From Ixodes scapularis (lineage: Eukaryota > Arthropoda > Arachnida > Ixodida > Ixodidae), in contig NW_024609846.1 in assembly GCF_016920785.2 (NCBI RefSeq), positions 74,967,816 to 75,031,815 on the forward strand: a stretch of DNA of 64,000 nt. Reading direction: 5' to 3'. A model generated the notes under the pieces. That model had not been told where the DNA came from. It made no database searches and saw only the letters and a program-made list of their open reading frames with translations. Shown piece after piece: positions 44,152 through 54,499 of the stretch. The stretch's first letter is position 1; every line of letters begins with the position of its first letter. The position numbers were made by a program, and so were the translations under genes.

Positions 44152-46390
44152 TATCTATTTATTTATTTTACTACCTACAACACCTAAAAAGGTACTACAG
44201 TAGTGGGGGGGGCAGCAAAATATATACATGATAAACGCATTATAGCTAATATGAAATGACGTTATATACGAAAATTACAAACAGAACAAATTCAGTCATA
44301 GAGTCATATGATTATGAGATCTAAACATACAACTGGACTTATTCCACGACATCAAGTGACCGATGAAAAAAAGAACATTTAAAAACATCAGTTTTACATT
44401 TATATAAATGAATTTGTTTTTAATTATCTTTTCTGAGAGAGATGTAGACAGGCTGTAGTAGATATGTTGATTTAGAGATACAAGTATTTTCGTAAAAAAA
44501 TGTTAAATTAAAGTTTCGAATGTAGGCATTAACGCTTCTGACTCAGAGGCCTCCAACTCGGAGACGTCTTAAGTTTAGTAAGACACTCTCTGAAATCATA
44601 ATTTCCCGTAACAAACCTGGCAGCGCGATTCTGGATTTTTTTTTTTAATATAATGTTCCAAATTTAGCCTACAGGGGTCCCGATTATACACGCATAATAA
44701 AGAATAGATCGATCATGTGAAAAAAAGAAGGTTTCTTTTAGAAATAATGAAGCCAACCTAAAATTACGTTTAATGAAAGCTATTGACCGATTAGCCTTTG
44801 CAGTGATCTAGTCGGCTTGTTTGTTCCAAGTTAGAGCTGATGAAAACGTTACTCCTATGTATTTAGCCTCAGTTAAAAGCTTAACCGGCGACCCTCCAAT
44901 ACAGTATGATGAGGAAAAAAAATTAGCTTTCCTAGTAAACCTGATGTGAATACATTTTGATAGATTTAAAAACATGCTCATTTAAAACACCAAGCCTTAA
45001 TCTTATCTAAGTCACTTTGGAGAGCAAACATGTCAGTGTTGCAAGCGACGTCTCTCTGTGAAACACAGTCATTGGTATATAATCTTATGTTAGGGGAATC
45101 GTTTTCAACTATATATATTTGACAATAAGAAACAAAAAAAGCAAAAAACAAGAGCGGTGCTAGCACTGATTCCCGAGGGACACCAGAAATAGAATTTACA
45201 AACGGGGACTGGAAGCCAATAATTACCATGGACTGCTTCCTGGAATTCAAGTAATAACCTATCCAACAAATAAAGTTATGATCAATACTAAGCTTTTCAA
45301 GTTTAAAAATTAGGAGAGCATGAGGAACCATATTCAAAGCTTCTTTAAACTAAAAAAATGTAATTGACCTACTTATTTTATTGAATTTTAGTGCTAAATC
45401 ATGATAGAATTCCGTTAACTGCGTGGTGCAAGATGACCCGGAGCGGAAACCATGCTGAGTTGAAGTAAAAAAAAAATTAGTGCTAGGTGATTTATGAGAA
45501 TGCTGTAAATTATGTGCTTCATTGTTTCGCAGGATTCGCTCATGAGAGAGATAGGCCTATAGATCCAAACCAGATTCTTTGGACCAGACGTGTGGATCGG
45601 GACAACATTTCCAGACTTCCATTCAAGTGGTAAAGAACCAGAGTTGAAAGATACCGTAAATATAATGACCACTTAACAAGTGATAATATCAGCACAGGAC
45701 TTTAAAATAGACTTTGGAATATCATCGGGACCAATCTCTGAACCGTGTTTTATTTTGGGTAGCAATTGGAAGATACCTTGCACATGAAATTGAATTTAGG
45801 GCATGTATACCATAAGATTAGAAGCAACATGTGAGTGTGTGTAGTGACACGTGACATGCGTAAATATGAATCTAAAGTAATTATTGAAGGTTATAGCCTT
45901 TAAGTTGCCCTCAGACAGAAGGTTGCCATCGACGTGCAAAGACGAAACACCTACAGTATCCTTGCGATTAGACGTAATGATTTTCCAGAACTCCTTAGGA
46001 TTTTGTCGAGCTTGACATTCAGCGTCGCGAAATAGCTTGCTCGAGACGAAGGTATTGCACGTTTAAGAAGAGATCCTACCTCCACTAGGTTATTATATGA
46101 TGCGGAGTCATTACGTACATGCGGTATTGTTTCAAAGCACGTTTATTTTTATTTGTAAGATTGCGCAGCTCAGAATTTTACCATGGTTTGTCACGACGTC
46201 GCTTGGACGAAAGAACTCTCGATGAAACAGAAGTTTCAAGACTTGCTAATCTTTAAGAAGTCAATAAAAACCGCTCGCGCTTCAGTATGAAGATTCATGT
46301 TTTTATTAACGTTCCTCTTATATTCAAAAAGCTGGGTGCTACAGGACAGAGACCGCCGGAATCCGTCCTGGTTTACAAAATGTAGACCAT
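44152..46390 (-). mobile_element. decayed CR1/L2-like LINE, minus strand
   Basis: A (TTTA)n tail is at 44152-44170. RT remnants are at 45337-44978 (ISGVPRESVLAPLLF, and YTNDC in place of the catalytic pair) and 45672-45415 (LEWKSGNVVPI, YRPISLMSESC). Linker sequence before RT continues to about 46390. It has many stops. Confidence 0.8.
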
Positions 46391-46539
46391 TCTCAACCAT
46401 GCATGTAGTTCATAATTTTTGAGCAAACAATATGATCCATCAACTTATTTGCAACACAGGGGAGGGAATCGGGCAGGGGCTCCGGAAGTATATCTGGTGT
46501 GTGGGGGCGGCGTCTGGGGGCTCATGTGGCATCGTGTAA

Positions 46540-46577
46540 CTCACCTCTCTCTCTTTCTCTCTTTCTTTACATACATC

Positions 46578-46616
<39 letters not shown>

Positions 46617-46635
46617 GGAAAGAAAGTAAGAGAGG
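46540..46635. repeat. compound (CT)n (TA)n (GA)n microsatellite
   Basis: A CT-rich tract, a TA run at about 46578-46597, then a GA run; the CT and GA parts form an inverted pair. Confidence 0.9.
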
Positions 46636-46782
46636 TAGGTCTGGAAACGGGCGCTCCGAATGCTCGTGCGCTTCGACTGGGGGCTTCCACGAACTGCGAA
46701 TTCATTAGGCATCATTGCAAAAATCATATATTCCGTCATCACATACGACATTTATGATATATATATACATATGAATATATAG

Positions 46783-47578
46783 GGTATTTCACGTCAAGTG
46801 GGCAAATTTTATATTACAAAAACTACATATCACACCAAAAAAAAGCTTGTGTCGTTTTGGTCCTATAGGCCAGGTGCCTATTTTGGAACATTCTTAAAGT
46901 TCGGGAAAATCCAGTTCTGAAATGTTTTCGGGTAAATACATTTTAAATATTCAGTTTAAAGGCATGGTTTTATTTGGACACCTGTTGATCATCATCCAAC
47001 AACACAAAATAGAAAATCGGAGTGCAATAGAAGGCACGCGCTGCATTTTACAGCTTTGTGAAAAGCCGCACAACTTCGACTGGTTTTTAAGTTTAGGTTT
47101 TAAATGGAGCGCGTCTCTGTACCGACGGAACCACGCCCCTTGGTGAAGTAGTGCAACCTGCCACTGCGGCGTTGCGTGAAGACAGCGAAGCAGATGGTGG
47201 TTGCACTATATCTCCACCGGGCGCGGTACCGTCGATGCCGAGAAGCGCTTTGATTGCAAACCGAAACTTAGAAACACGTTGAAGTTGTGCTGTTTATCAG
47301 AAGCTGTAAACTGCGAAGCGTGACTTCTTTTGCACTCCGATTATTTCATTTAGTGTTTTTCGATGGTGCTCAGCAAGTTTCCAATTGAAACCGAGCCCTT
47401 AAACTGAATATTTAAAAATAAATATTTACACGAAAATAATTAACACTTTAATTATCCCGGACTTTAATTTTATTTCCAAGTAGGCCCCTGGCCAAGTACC
47501 AAAACGACAAAAGCCTTTTTTCGGTCCGATGCGTAGTTTTCGCAATATCGAATTTGTCCACCGTTTGTGGTACATCCT
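46783..47578. mobile_element. ~800-bp TIR element, possibly Tc1/mariner-like
   Basis: The left end (AGGGTATTTCACGTCAAGTG, then CAAATTTTATATTAC) and the complement of the right end (AGGATGTACCACAAACGGTG, then CAAATTCGATATTGC) are diverged inverted repeats that also share GTCGTTTTGGT. TA occurs beside each end. There is no transposase frame; an internal inverted pair with TTTAAATATTCAGTTTAA near 46950 and 47400 is visible. Confidence 0.6.
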
Positions 47579-47589
47579 GTACATACATA

Positions 47590-48190
47590 CATATATACCG
47601 AGTGATATTTTTTATTCAAAACAGGCTTTTTAAAAGAAGGCGTATTTACTGCTACGTTAATGCCGTCTTCTCTTCATGTTTCTCGAGCTCGGCACACACA
47701 CGATGGCCAAATAACCGTCGCTGTCTGGTGAGTAATTAACCAGAAGGCGTTAATTAACTTTTTAATTTGGGAAATGAGATATATGTTGATAATTAGAAAC
47801 TTACTGAGCGTCATCAAAAACCACTGAATCAACTTTTTTTTAGCACGACTTGAAGCTCGTGGAAAACTCGGGGGCGCGCTAAATTTGCCACTCGTGAAGC
47901 AGCTCTGAAATCGAAGACGACTTTTGGCGCGTCTTTTTCAGTTCAAACCTCAGTCGTCGCCTCGTCTTGGTCTCTCACTTCGCTGATTCCGTAAATTAAC
48001 CAGTCTGCGCAAATGCAAACATGACATACTCGTGTGCAGGACCTATACCAACAGAGATAAGCTGAACTCGGCGTCGCGATTAACGGATAAGTTTAATTTT
48101 ACTACGCCATGGCTGCATTGTGAGCTTTGCTGACTATTTAAAATTCTGAGCAAGTTCCGTTTCGCGCGTATTTTATAGCACCTTGTCCTG
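47590..48190. other. no gene recognised
   Basis: AT-rich and GC-mixed sequence without exon or element signals. Confidence 0.4.
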
Positions 48191-48200
48191 TGCTAAATTA

Positions 48201-48379
48201 TATAAAACCCTCATTCACACGGAGCTGGAAGCGTTCTCTGAGGGAAATGTACCTCAATACAACCTGCCCCATGCTGAAAAGATGTTTGATGTTTTCACTT
48301 TGCTTATGCCTCCAGTTGGGAGAATTGATTGTCTTGAATAGTATGGTGTTCTTATCTAAGAGCAGTTTTCCAGAGGAAG
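48201..48379 (+). other. candidate promoter and first exon of a secreted protein
   Basis: TATAAAA at 48201-48207 is followed 64 bases later by ATG at 48271 (in-frame ATG also at 48247). The encoded start MLKRCLMFSLCLCLQLGELI looks like a signal peptide. The frame stays open to a donor-like G|GTAATA at 48380 (phase 1). TATA-to-ATG spacing resembles the basic-tail genes. No second exon of a secreted family was found downstream; the next coding-like block is a THAP fragment in another phase. It may be an orphan first exon. Confidence 0.4.
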
Positions 48380-48601
48380 GTAATATTTATAATAAAATCA
48401 GCACATAACCATTATACTATACTAGGTTCCTGAAAGTACGGGAGCAGCTCATATAACCTATTAAAAGAACAATGTCTTTGTACATTCGTACAGAGAGCTC
48501 ACGTCATCATCAGTGGGATTAGTACTTTGTTTTTTATGCTTTCTGAGAGGAGAGGCTTTCATAGATATGGAAATAATTTTTCGATATTTCAGCACCCGCA
48601 G

Positions 48602-48928
48602 TTTCCTATATACTGTCACAGGTTCCCTTTGGGAGATCCGGAACTCCTGAAGGCGTGGATGAAGAAAATGCCGTGCGAAGTCTGCACACCCAGCAGATGC
48701 TGCTAGTTGTGTTCAGCGCATTTTGCGAATTACTGCTTCTACCGGATCGGCAGCAGGAAGTAGCTCAGAAAAGGAAGTGCGCTGCTGAAGTTTAACTTTC
48801 CGGAAACACGTCTGAATGGTCACTTCGGAAACGACAATGATCGCAGCTTCATGTGCAACTCTTCAGCGCCAACAACGCAAGCAAAGGCACAGATACATTG
48901 CAGCGGATCGCTTTGTTTATTTGCCTGA
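48602..48928 (+). pseudogene. THAP zinc-finger domain, second half, with internal stops
   Basis: Following an acceptor (CCGCAG), the frame reads YCHRFPLGDPELLKAWMKK, TPSRC, a TAG (48704-48706), then LCSAHFANYCFYRIGSRK, a second TAG (48761-48763) and LRKGSALLKF, to TGA at 48928. F-P, the Trp, C-S-x-H-F and the basic segment before a hydrophobic end are THAP hallmarks. The first zinc cysteine pair would be in an upstream exon not seen. It fits a decayed P-type/THAP9-like transposase with the block at 50206-50640. Confidence 0.7.
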
Positions 48929-49309
48929 GAAAGGCATTTTTATTACTACGATGCATGGCTGCTTCTTGAGCACACATTCATGCACACACACTAAGGTAAA
49001 ATGATCGAATTTTACCTTAGTAACACAATAAAAAAATCTGTAGAGCATGGCGACGAAGAGGAAAATGCGTGGCAATTTTAAGCCACTAGGTAATGCCATT
49101 TAAATCCTGGGCTCTCATTGACAGAGGCAAAAATACCTATCATCGATATCCAATAAAAATAGATGGCTTCTCAAAACTACCTGCCTAATGTGACATGTAT
49201 ATGTTTTAAGAGGAGGCGCTGCAGCTTGGTTAATGAAAGAAACACGAGAAGCTATATTTATGGTATGTGGCAAGTAAAGGAACACCAGTTCAAATCCTAC
49301 GGCAGATTT

Positions 49310-49535
49310 CCTATGCGGAGCGTAATTTCGTCTGCTTCTTTTGCAGGGATTGTGGTGACTACAGAACGCCGAGCTCTGATTGGCTCTGATTGAATGATAG
49401 TGGGTTGACCTCAAAGCAAACTGCGTCGAGGTCTACCACTATTCTTCAATTAGAATCAATCAGTCGGCGTTCTGACGTCACCACAATACCTGCAAAAGCA
49501 GCAGACGAAGCTGCGCACCGCAAAGACAAGATAAA
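49310..49535. repeat. foldback repeat, ~95-bp arms
   Basis: The arms at about 49312-49408 and 49435-49533 share GGCGTTCTG, CACCACAAT and TGCAAAAG with their complements. A tRNA B-box-like GTTCAAATCC lies just upstream (49288). Confidence 0.7.
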
Positions 49536-49609
49536 AATTATACACTACGAAGCGAGCTGCCTTGCTTACGATGAAATCAACTCTAGTGATTATGTGTTTT
49601 TTTTCTTTT

Positions 49610-49795
49610 GGAAGGTCCTCGAGCCAAACTCTTTCTCCTTCAGAAAGGCAGCCTGGGCCGGAGGTTACTTATTTAAGCCGCGGGGAGACTCCAGAAACCA
49701 GCTCCGCTACTGTACCCGGAAGCAGTACGGAGTCGACGCTCGAGGCCATACCCGAAGATTTGTCAGTGCGGCGCCACGCTTGTTCCAATGATCAT
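49610..49795 (+). other. Ser/Thr/Pro-rich open stretch, unidentified
   Basis: The frame containing QPGPEVTYLSRGETPE and TVPGSSTESTLEAIPEDLSV is open and protein-like. It lies between the THAP fragment and the transposase fragment on the same strand, so it might be the low-complexity linker of the same decayed gene. No domain is visible. Confidence 0.25.
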
Positions 49796-50144
49796 AAATA
49801 TTGTAACGATAATTCTCCTCAGTCACTCAGTCGAGCCGTCCCGTTCTCAGTTTTCGTCGTCTTCCTCTTCTCTTCCCTTTCTTGTCGTAGCAACATTTAA
49901 CTGTGTCACCATGACAGCATGGGTGTATTCTGCGTAGCACTAGACGGAAGCTACAGAGGGCAAGAAAATTGCTTAAACAGGCAAAAAAGGTTAAGAGAAA
50001 GACGTCCATAATAAAAAGGCTGAATGTCCACGTCTGAGAACTGAGAAAGTGGCTTCCTGGGCCAGCACTCAATATTGTTGACAGCATCTTCACCGACACG
50101 CTTCGCAACCTCATTCTGAGAACATCCATGAGAGCGAACAGCAC

Positions 50145-50265
50145 ATAGTATCCTGTAGGACACGCGCATCCTGTGCGCAAATTTGCGCATCTGTAGGACA
50201 CGCACATGCTTAGGACACGCACATCCTGTGCGCAAACTTGCGCACAGGATGTGCGCAAGTTTGCC
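50145..50265. repeat. short tandem and inverted GTGCGCAA repeats
   Basis: GGACACGC(G/A)CAT and CCTGTGCGCAAA(T/C)TTGCGCA recur two to three times. The last copy forms a near-perfect hairpin around GCGCAAACTTGCGC. Confidence 0.8.
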
Positions 50266-50640
50266 CTAATGATGCACTTTTACTCGGCCAAGGCGTACAA
50301 GTTTCTGCGGAAGGAGGTAAGGCTATTCCTACCCAAGTGCTCTCCGAAAATGGGCAGCGGTTATGTATTCAAATACAGGCTTCACCAGGGAGCCCTTCAA
50401 TAGAGTCTCACAAGGAGCCCAGTAGGGTCTTATTCTCCTCACCCTGATGGTCGACGAAATGAGCATGAGAAACAAGTGAATCGGGATGGCGAAGGGATCA
50501 TCTGGTACGGTACAGTGAGATGGGCCACGGCATCCTCAACAACGACTGCGTCGCCTATGCCAAGCACGCGTTTGTGTTTCCGGCCCTGGCATCAAACAGA
50601 AGCTTGTTAGTGAACAGAAGGTTATTGTGCAAATCTTTGA
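50206..50640 (+). pseudogene. P-element/THAP9-like transposase fragment
   Basis: LHFYSAKAYKFLRKEVRLFL (from 50272) looks like the SPKAY-x-FLR segment of THAP9/P-type transposases. LMVDEMSMRNK (Asp codon 50453-50455) resembles their first catalytic-region motif. After a frame change come DGEGIIWYG and, after another, NNDCVAYAKHAFVFPALA, in the expected order. Frameshifts and stops show it is dead. The assignment rests on remembered motif patterns, not a search. Confidence 0.55.
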
Positions 50641-50839
50641 CAGGAGGGCCAAAGGAGGCAGAAACTGGCTCCTAAGGTTCCACTCTGCGACGATGGTCAT
50701 TACCTGCAAGACCTCGCTTTTCAGGAGTTTCGATTATTTTTCTCTTGCTTAGACAGTTGGGAATCAGTCCCACTGTGCTATTATCATAGGATAATGCCGG
50801 AGTACTACTTAAAGCTGCAAATACACCACATGTACCATC

Positions 50840-51181
50840 AGCAAAGTGCCTCTAAAAAGGGGGTGGTTCTCCAACAGTTTTTTAGAAAGTTGGTCGTCTC
50901 TCGAGGGCAGAGACAAGGCCATGGCTGCATTAAAGCACCAAGAAAGGAGCACTAGGGACTTTCCCACTTCAACAGAAGGCATACATAAATACTTGGTGGA
51001 ACACGCAGAAAGAATCAAGATTTCAGCAAATGCAAGAACTGAAACATTTTGTCCTCCTACGAAGCTTTGCAAGCTACAAAGTTCAGAGAGACCAAGACGC
51101 CTCCATAGTTTGACATTACGACCGCTCGATGAAAGCGCGTGGGCTAAAATGGCCAGTGTGCGGCAGAGACTGACTGGTTGA
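50840..51181 (+). other. 111-codon open frame, unidentified
   Basis: An open frame with DKAMAALKHQERSTRDFP and IHKYLVEHAERIKISANA downstream of the transposase fragment on the same strand. The minus strand is open too (51195-50809), so coding status is unclear. It could be the C-terminal part of the same decayed transposase. Confidence 0.25.
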
Positions 51182-51544
51182 CAACCAGCATGCACTTGAA
51201 GGAAGTGGACAAAAGTTTTGTTGTGTAGGTTTAGATAGAGAAAATTTACTTAGCCCCAACGGACGTCGGCATCTTTGTTTAGGTGAGAAATTCAGCCTGT
51301 GCAGTGGCACTGCTAGTCTGCAGGTCATTAAAATGCATTACGCAGTAGTGATACACAACCGCACGCCGGTGCTATGCCCATTGAAATCAAAATAAGCAGA
51401 GGTGGAGACTGAACACCAAACATTTTGGTTCTGTAGCGTAAGGTTTCGCTCCACATGCTCCATGCTGCGGTGGACAATCACACTCGGCCAATGATTCTAA
51501 GCCCCGACACCGCGTGTGGTGGCGCTACGAAGATGTACACCCCC
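51182..51544. other. no gene recognised
   Basis: Nothing identifiable. Confidence 0.35.
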
Positions 51545-51685
51545 CGGCAATATGAAGGTGAACGCCGGACCGTCGACCGCTCCGTGCTATCAGCGCAATG
51601 ACGTGGCTGCCACGGCAGCCGCGTCATGGCGCTGATGACACGAAGCGGTTCACGGTCCGGCGTTCACCTTCATATTGCCGGTGGG
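51545..51685. repeat. ~140-bp hairpin
   Basis: The arms of about 68 bp contain GGCAATATGAAGGTGAACGC and TGACG(T/C)GGCTGCC with their complements, centred near 51616. Confidence 0.85.
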
Positions 51686-52100
51686 TGTACGCTTGTTTTG
51701 CTGGGGAGTGGATAGCGAAATCTCGGTACACAACAACCGTGTCTATAACGTTACCCGTCTCCAGATAATTTAGATCGGCACCCCAAGTACGGAGAGGTCA
51801 CGGAGAACTTGTTCACTACAAGGGCCAAATGTCGACCATACCAGGAGCACGGCGCTATTTTCCCTCGATTCAGTTACTTTACCCTAAACCATAGCCTCCT
51901 ATATACTGAGAAGGCCTGACAGATCGCCACGAGAAACGACCGCGGAAATGAAAAAGGTAGAGCGGCAGACTGCGGATGAGAGGCGAGCCACTTGATGGGC
52001 GCCCCGCTGCGCCGAGACGCCGAAACACACTTCTCCCGAGCGAACAAGGCTGTTTCGAGTCCTCGCCGCTGCAAAAGCTGAGCGATGACGTCCAGTTTCC
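51686..52100. other. no gene recognised
   Basis: Nothing identifiable. Confidence 0.35.
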
Positions 52101-52102
52101 TC

Positions 52103-52313
52103 TAAAGACCCTTCATGTTTCAAAAGTAGCGCAAGGTGCGTCGATGCACAAGGCACGTGCAACCTGCAGCCCTTGGGAACATCATGGGGGCACAGCGCAG
52201 CACTGAGCTAGATTTCAGACGCCACGTTTTTCCCAGAAGTGGCGCGCGGCACGTGTCTCAAGCATTTCCACAACAATGAATGGCACCACTTTTCCGAGGA
52301 TAGATGGGCTTTA
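52103..52313 (+). mobile_element. MITE family A copy 3
   Basis: TAAAGACCC to GGGCTTTA with the shared AAAAGTAGCGCA interior. Confidence 0.75.
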
Positions 52314-52908
52314 GATTCAAGGAGAAGTGGCTCGTTGATACTCTGTGCTACCAGATCCTCGCGCTCCAAGTCTGCGACCGTGCACTCAATGGCTCCTTCA
52401 TCGAACTGCCAGGGTTTGTGAGTATAAAGGAGGCATGCTACAACAAATGGCATCGTGCACACTCGTTCGTCAATGCTTTATTTAGGTTATTTACTTCGAA
52501 AATTTTATACGGTGAAGGCGAGCACATGTGGCGTGTATACACACATTCCGAGCATTCTCCTTGATGCTTGGTCAATTTAGCGATACGTCTGTTGGCGTCC
52601 CTCCTGTGGAAGAATGTTTCAAAGCCACGACATCTTGTTCACGCGCTTATAGACAAGGTTATCTACACCATTTCACTATTTATTAATCAGCTGAGCGTGC
52701 AACCCACTCAGCGCAGCAGGTGAACGTTCCTCGCTTCAAAAAGCAAGCAAATCATGCACCAGGCGCATGAACACTAAGAATGAAACCGGCCAGCAGCCCT
52801 TTTTGTTAAAGGCATCTTGATTTATCAGCTGACAAGCTCAACAGGAGAGCGGTGGTCGAAAACGGCTTTTCTCTTCTGCCGGCACGTGAGCATAATGCGG
52901 GCGGATAT
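52314..52908. other. no confident gene
   Basis: An 87-codon frame at 52304-52564 (including SIKEACYNKWHRAHSF) is protein-like but unrecognised. The rest shows nothing identifiable. Confidence 0.3.
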
Positions 52909-53133
52909 AAGGCCCTTTCATGTTCCAAATGTAGCGAAATTGCGTCGATGAACGAGACACGTTCAGCGTGCAGCCCAATGGGAGATCATGGCGGCATAAT
53001 GCAGCAGAACGCTGTAGCAGCACTGAGCTAGATTTCAGAAGCGAGGTTCCTACCAGAGCGGCACGCGACGAGTGTCTCAAGCATTTCCACAACAATGAAT
53101 GACGCCACTTTTGCCAGGGTAGAGGGGCTTTTA
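52909..53133 (+). mobile_element. MITE family A copy 4
   Basis: Diverged copy with a small internal duplication around GCAGCA; the right end GGGGCTTTTA abuts an inverted partial copy. Confidence 0.7.
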
Positions 53134-53190
53134 ATTCCCCTCTATCCCGGGAAAAGTGCCGCCATTCATTGTTGTGTAAATGCTTGTTCA
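53131..53190 (-). mobile_element. MITE family A, partial inverted copy
   Basis: The first ~60 bp of the reverse-oriented family (CCCCTCTATCCCGGGAAAAG), truncated. Head-to-head with copy 4 it makes a local palindrome. Confidence 0.7.
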
Positions 53191-53815
53191 AACTGCGGTG
53201 CAACGATATTCAATGGGGATGTTTTTCACTTTACACGAGCTCACTGGCACTAGTAGGACTCAAGGATACTCGCACGCAAAGCCACCAGCCAAGAAACTCC
53301 CTTGTCGCGGTGTAATTTCAAGGACAAAAGCGACCATTTTTATTCAACCTCTCGTTCGCAAACTTTCATGACGTAACGTGGGAATCGCAGTACACCGCAA
53401 TGACGATATTTGAATGCGGTTCATAGATTGGACCCGACCATTGCGTTAGCACTCGATTTGGGCTCGTGATAATTACTAGCTGGAGAAGCATTCGGGTGGT
53501 GGCTCGTGTCCAATCGCTGCAACGACGACAGTAGCCGAGCCACAACAATGTCTGGAACTCAGCGCGTGTCCTGTGCTTTAACAACCCTAGCGCGTGGCTA
53601 TGATCAACATTGGCAGCATATAATCGACTCCAGATCACGTGGCCACCTGTTCTGGCTGCAAGTTGAGGGGCTGAACGCTGCTCGTTTTTCTTTAATTTTT
53701 TCTGGGACTTCTATTGCGTGAGGTGAAAAACGCAGGCGTGTTTTATAGGTCATTAACGTCAGGGATCCGTACTTAACGGTATTTGCCCGAAGTACGAAAA
53801 TCGTTGCATCGCCCC
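53191..53815. other. no gene recognised
   Basis: Nothing identifiable; short open frames on both strands. Confidence 0.35.
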
Positions 53816-53817
53816 TT

Positions 53818-54029
53818 TAAAGCCCTTTTACCGTGGGAAAAGTGGCGCCATTCATTGTTGTGGAAATGCTCAAGACACGTGCCGCGCGCTGCTTCTGGGA
53901 AGAACATGGCATCTGAAATTTAGCTCAGCGCTGCGCTGTAACGCCACGATCTTCCCAAGGGCGGCACGTTGCACCTGCCTCGTGCATCGACGCGCATTGC
54001 GCTGCTTTTGAAACATTAAGAGGCTTTAG
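53818..54029 (-). mobile_element. MITE family A copy 5
   Basis: TAAAGCCCT to AGGCTTTA with the family interior in minus orientation. Confidence 0.75.
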
Positions 54030-54443
54030 GGGCTGAATGCGGATAGCGTTCCTAGCGCCCCCAGCGGCAACGCCTTAAGTCTGCGTTACCACGGCGGCCA
54101 TCTTGAACAAGACATTAGTTGAACCATCAGGCCGGCGTTGGCTGTCCGCGTGAGCAAATGCTGCGGAACCTGCGCGGCAATTTCGAAACTCGCTTTCCCC
54201 TCGCTTGAGACCTTGGGTTTCCTTTTCCGCTCCTACGCCTCCCTTTTCACGTGTTCACCTTCTTGCGCGTCGCGCGTACGTTCATTGTTGAGTGGGCAAT
54301 GTCCGGTTGAATCCCCAACTGAAGGCCCCTTCTCCCAACCTGTTCCGCTTTCCAAGTGAACTGAGCGAGATGAGGTTTTGCAGTGGTATGAAAAAGTAGG
54401 ACCGCAAATTTTTAACTACCGTTTTTGGATGTTGCACAAGTAA

Positions 54444-54488
54444 TGTACAGGGCTGGTAAAGGCACGGGCCTTTGCCAGCCCTATACAA
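54444..54488. repeat. 45-bp hairpin
   Basis: TGTACAGGGCTGG and its near-complement CCAGCCCTATACA flank a short inner stem with an ACGG-like loop. Confidence 0.7.
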
Positions 54489-54499
54489 CACGTATGACA

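Noticed and set aside
49388..49900. Single long gene across 49390-49900
   Set aside because: The first part is the arm of a foldback repeat; only the Ser/Thr/Pro-rich stretch from 49610 looks protein-like.
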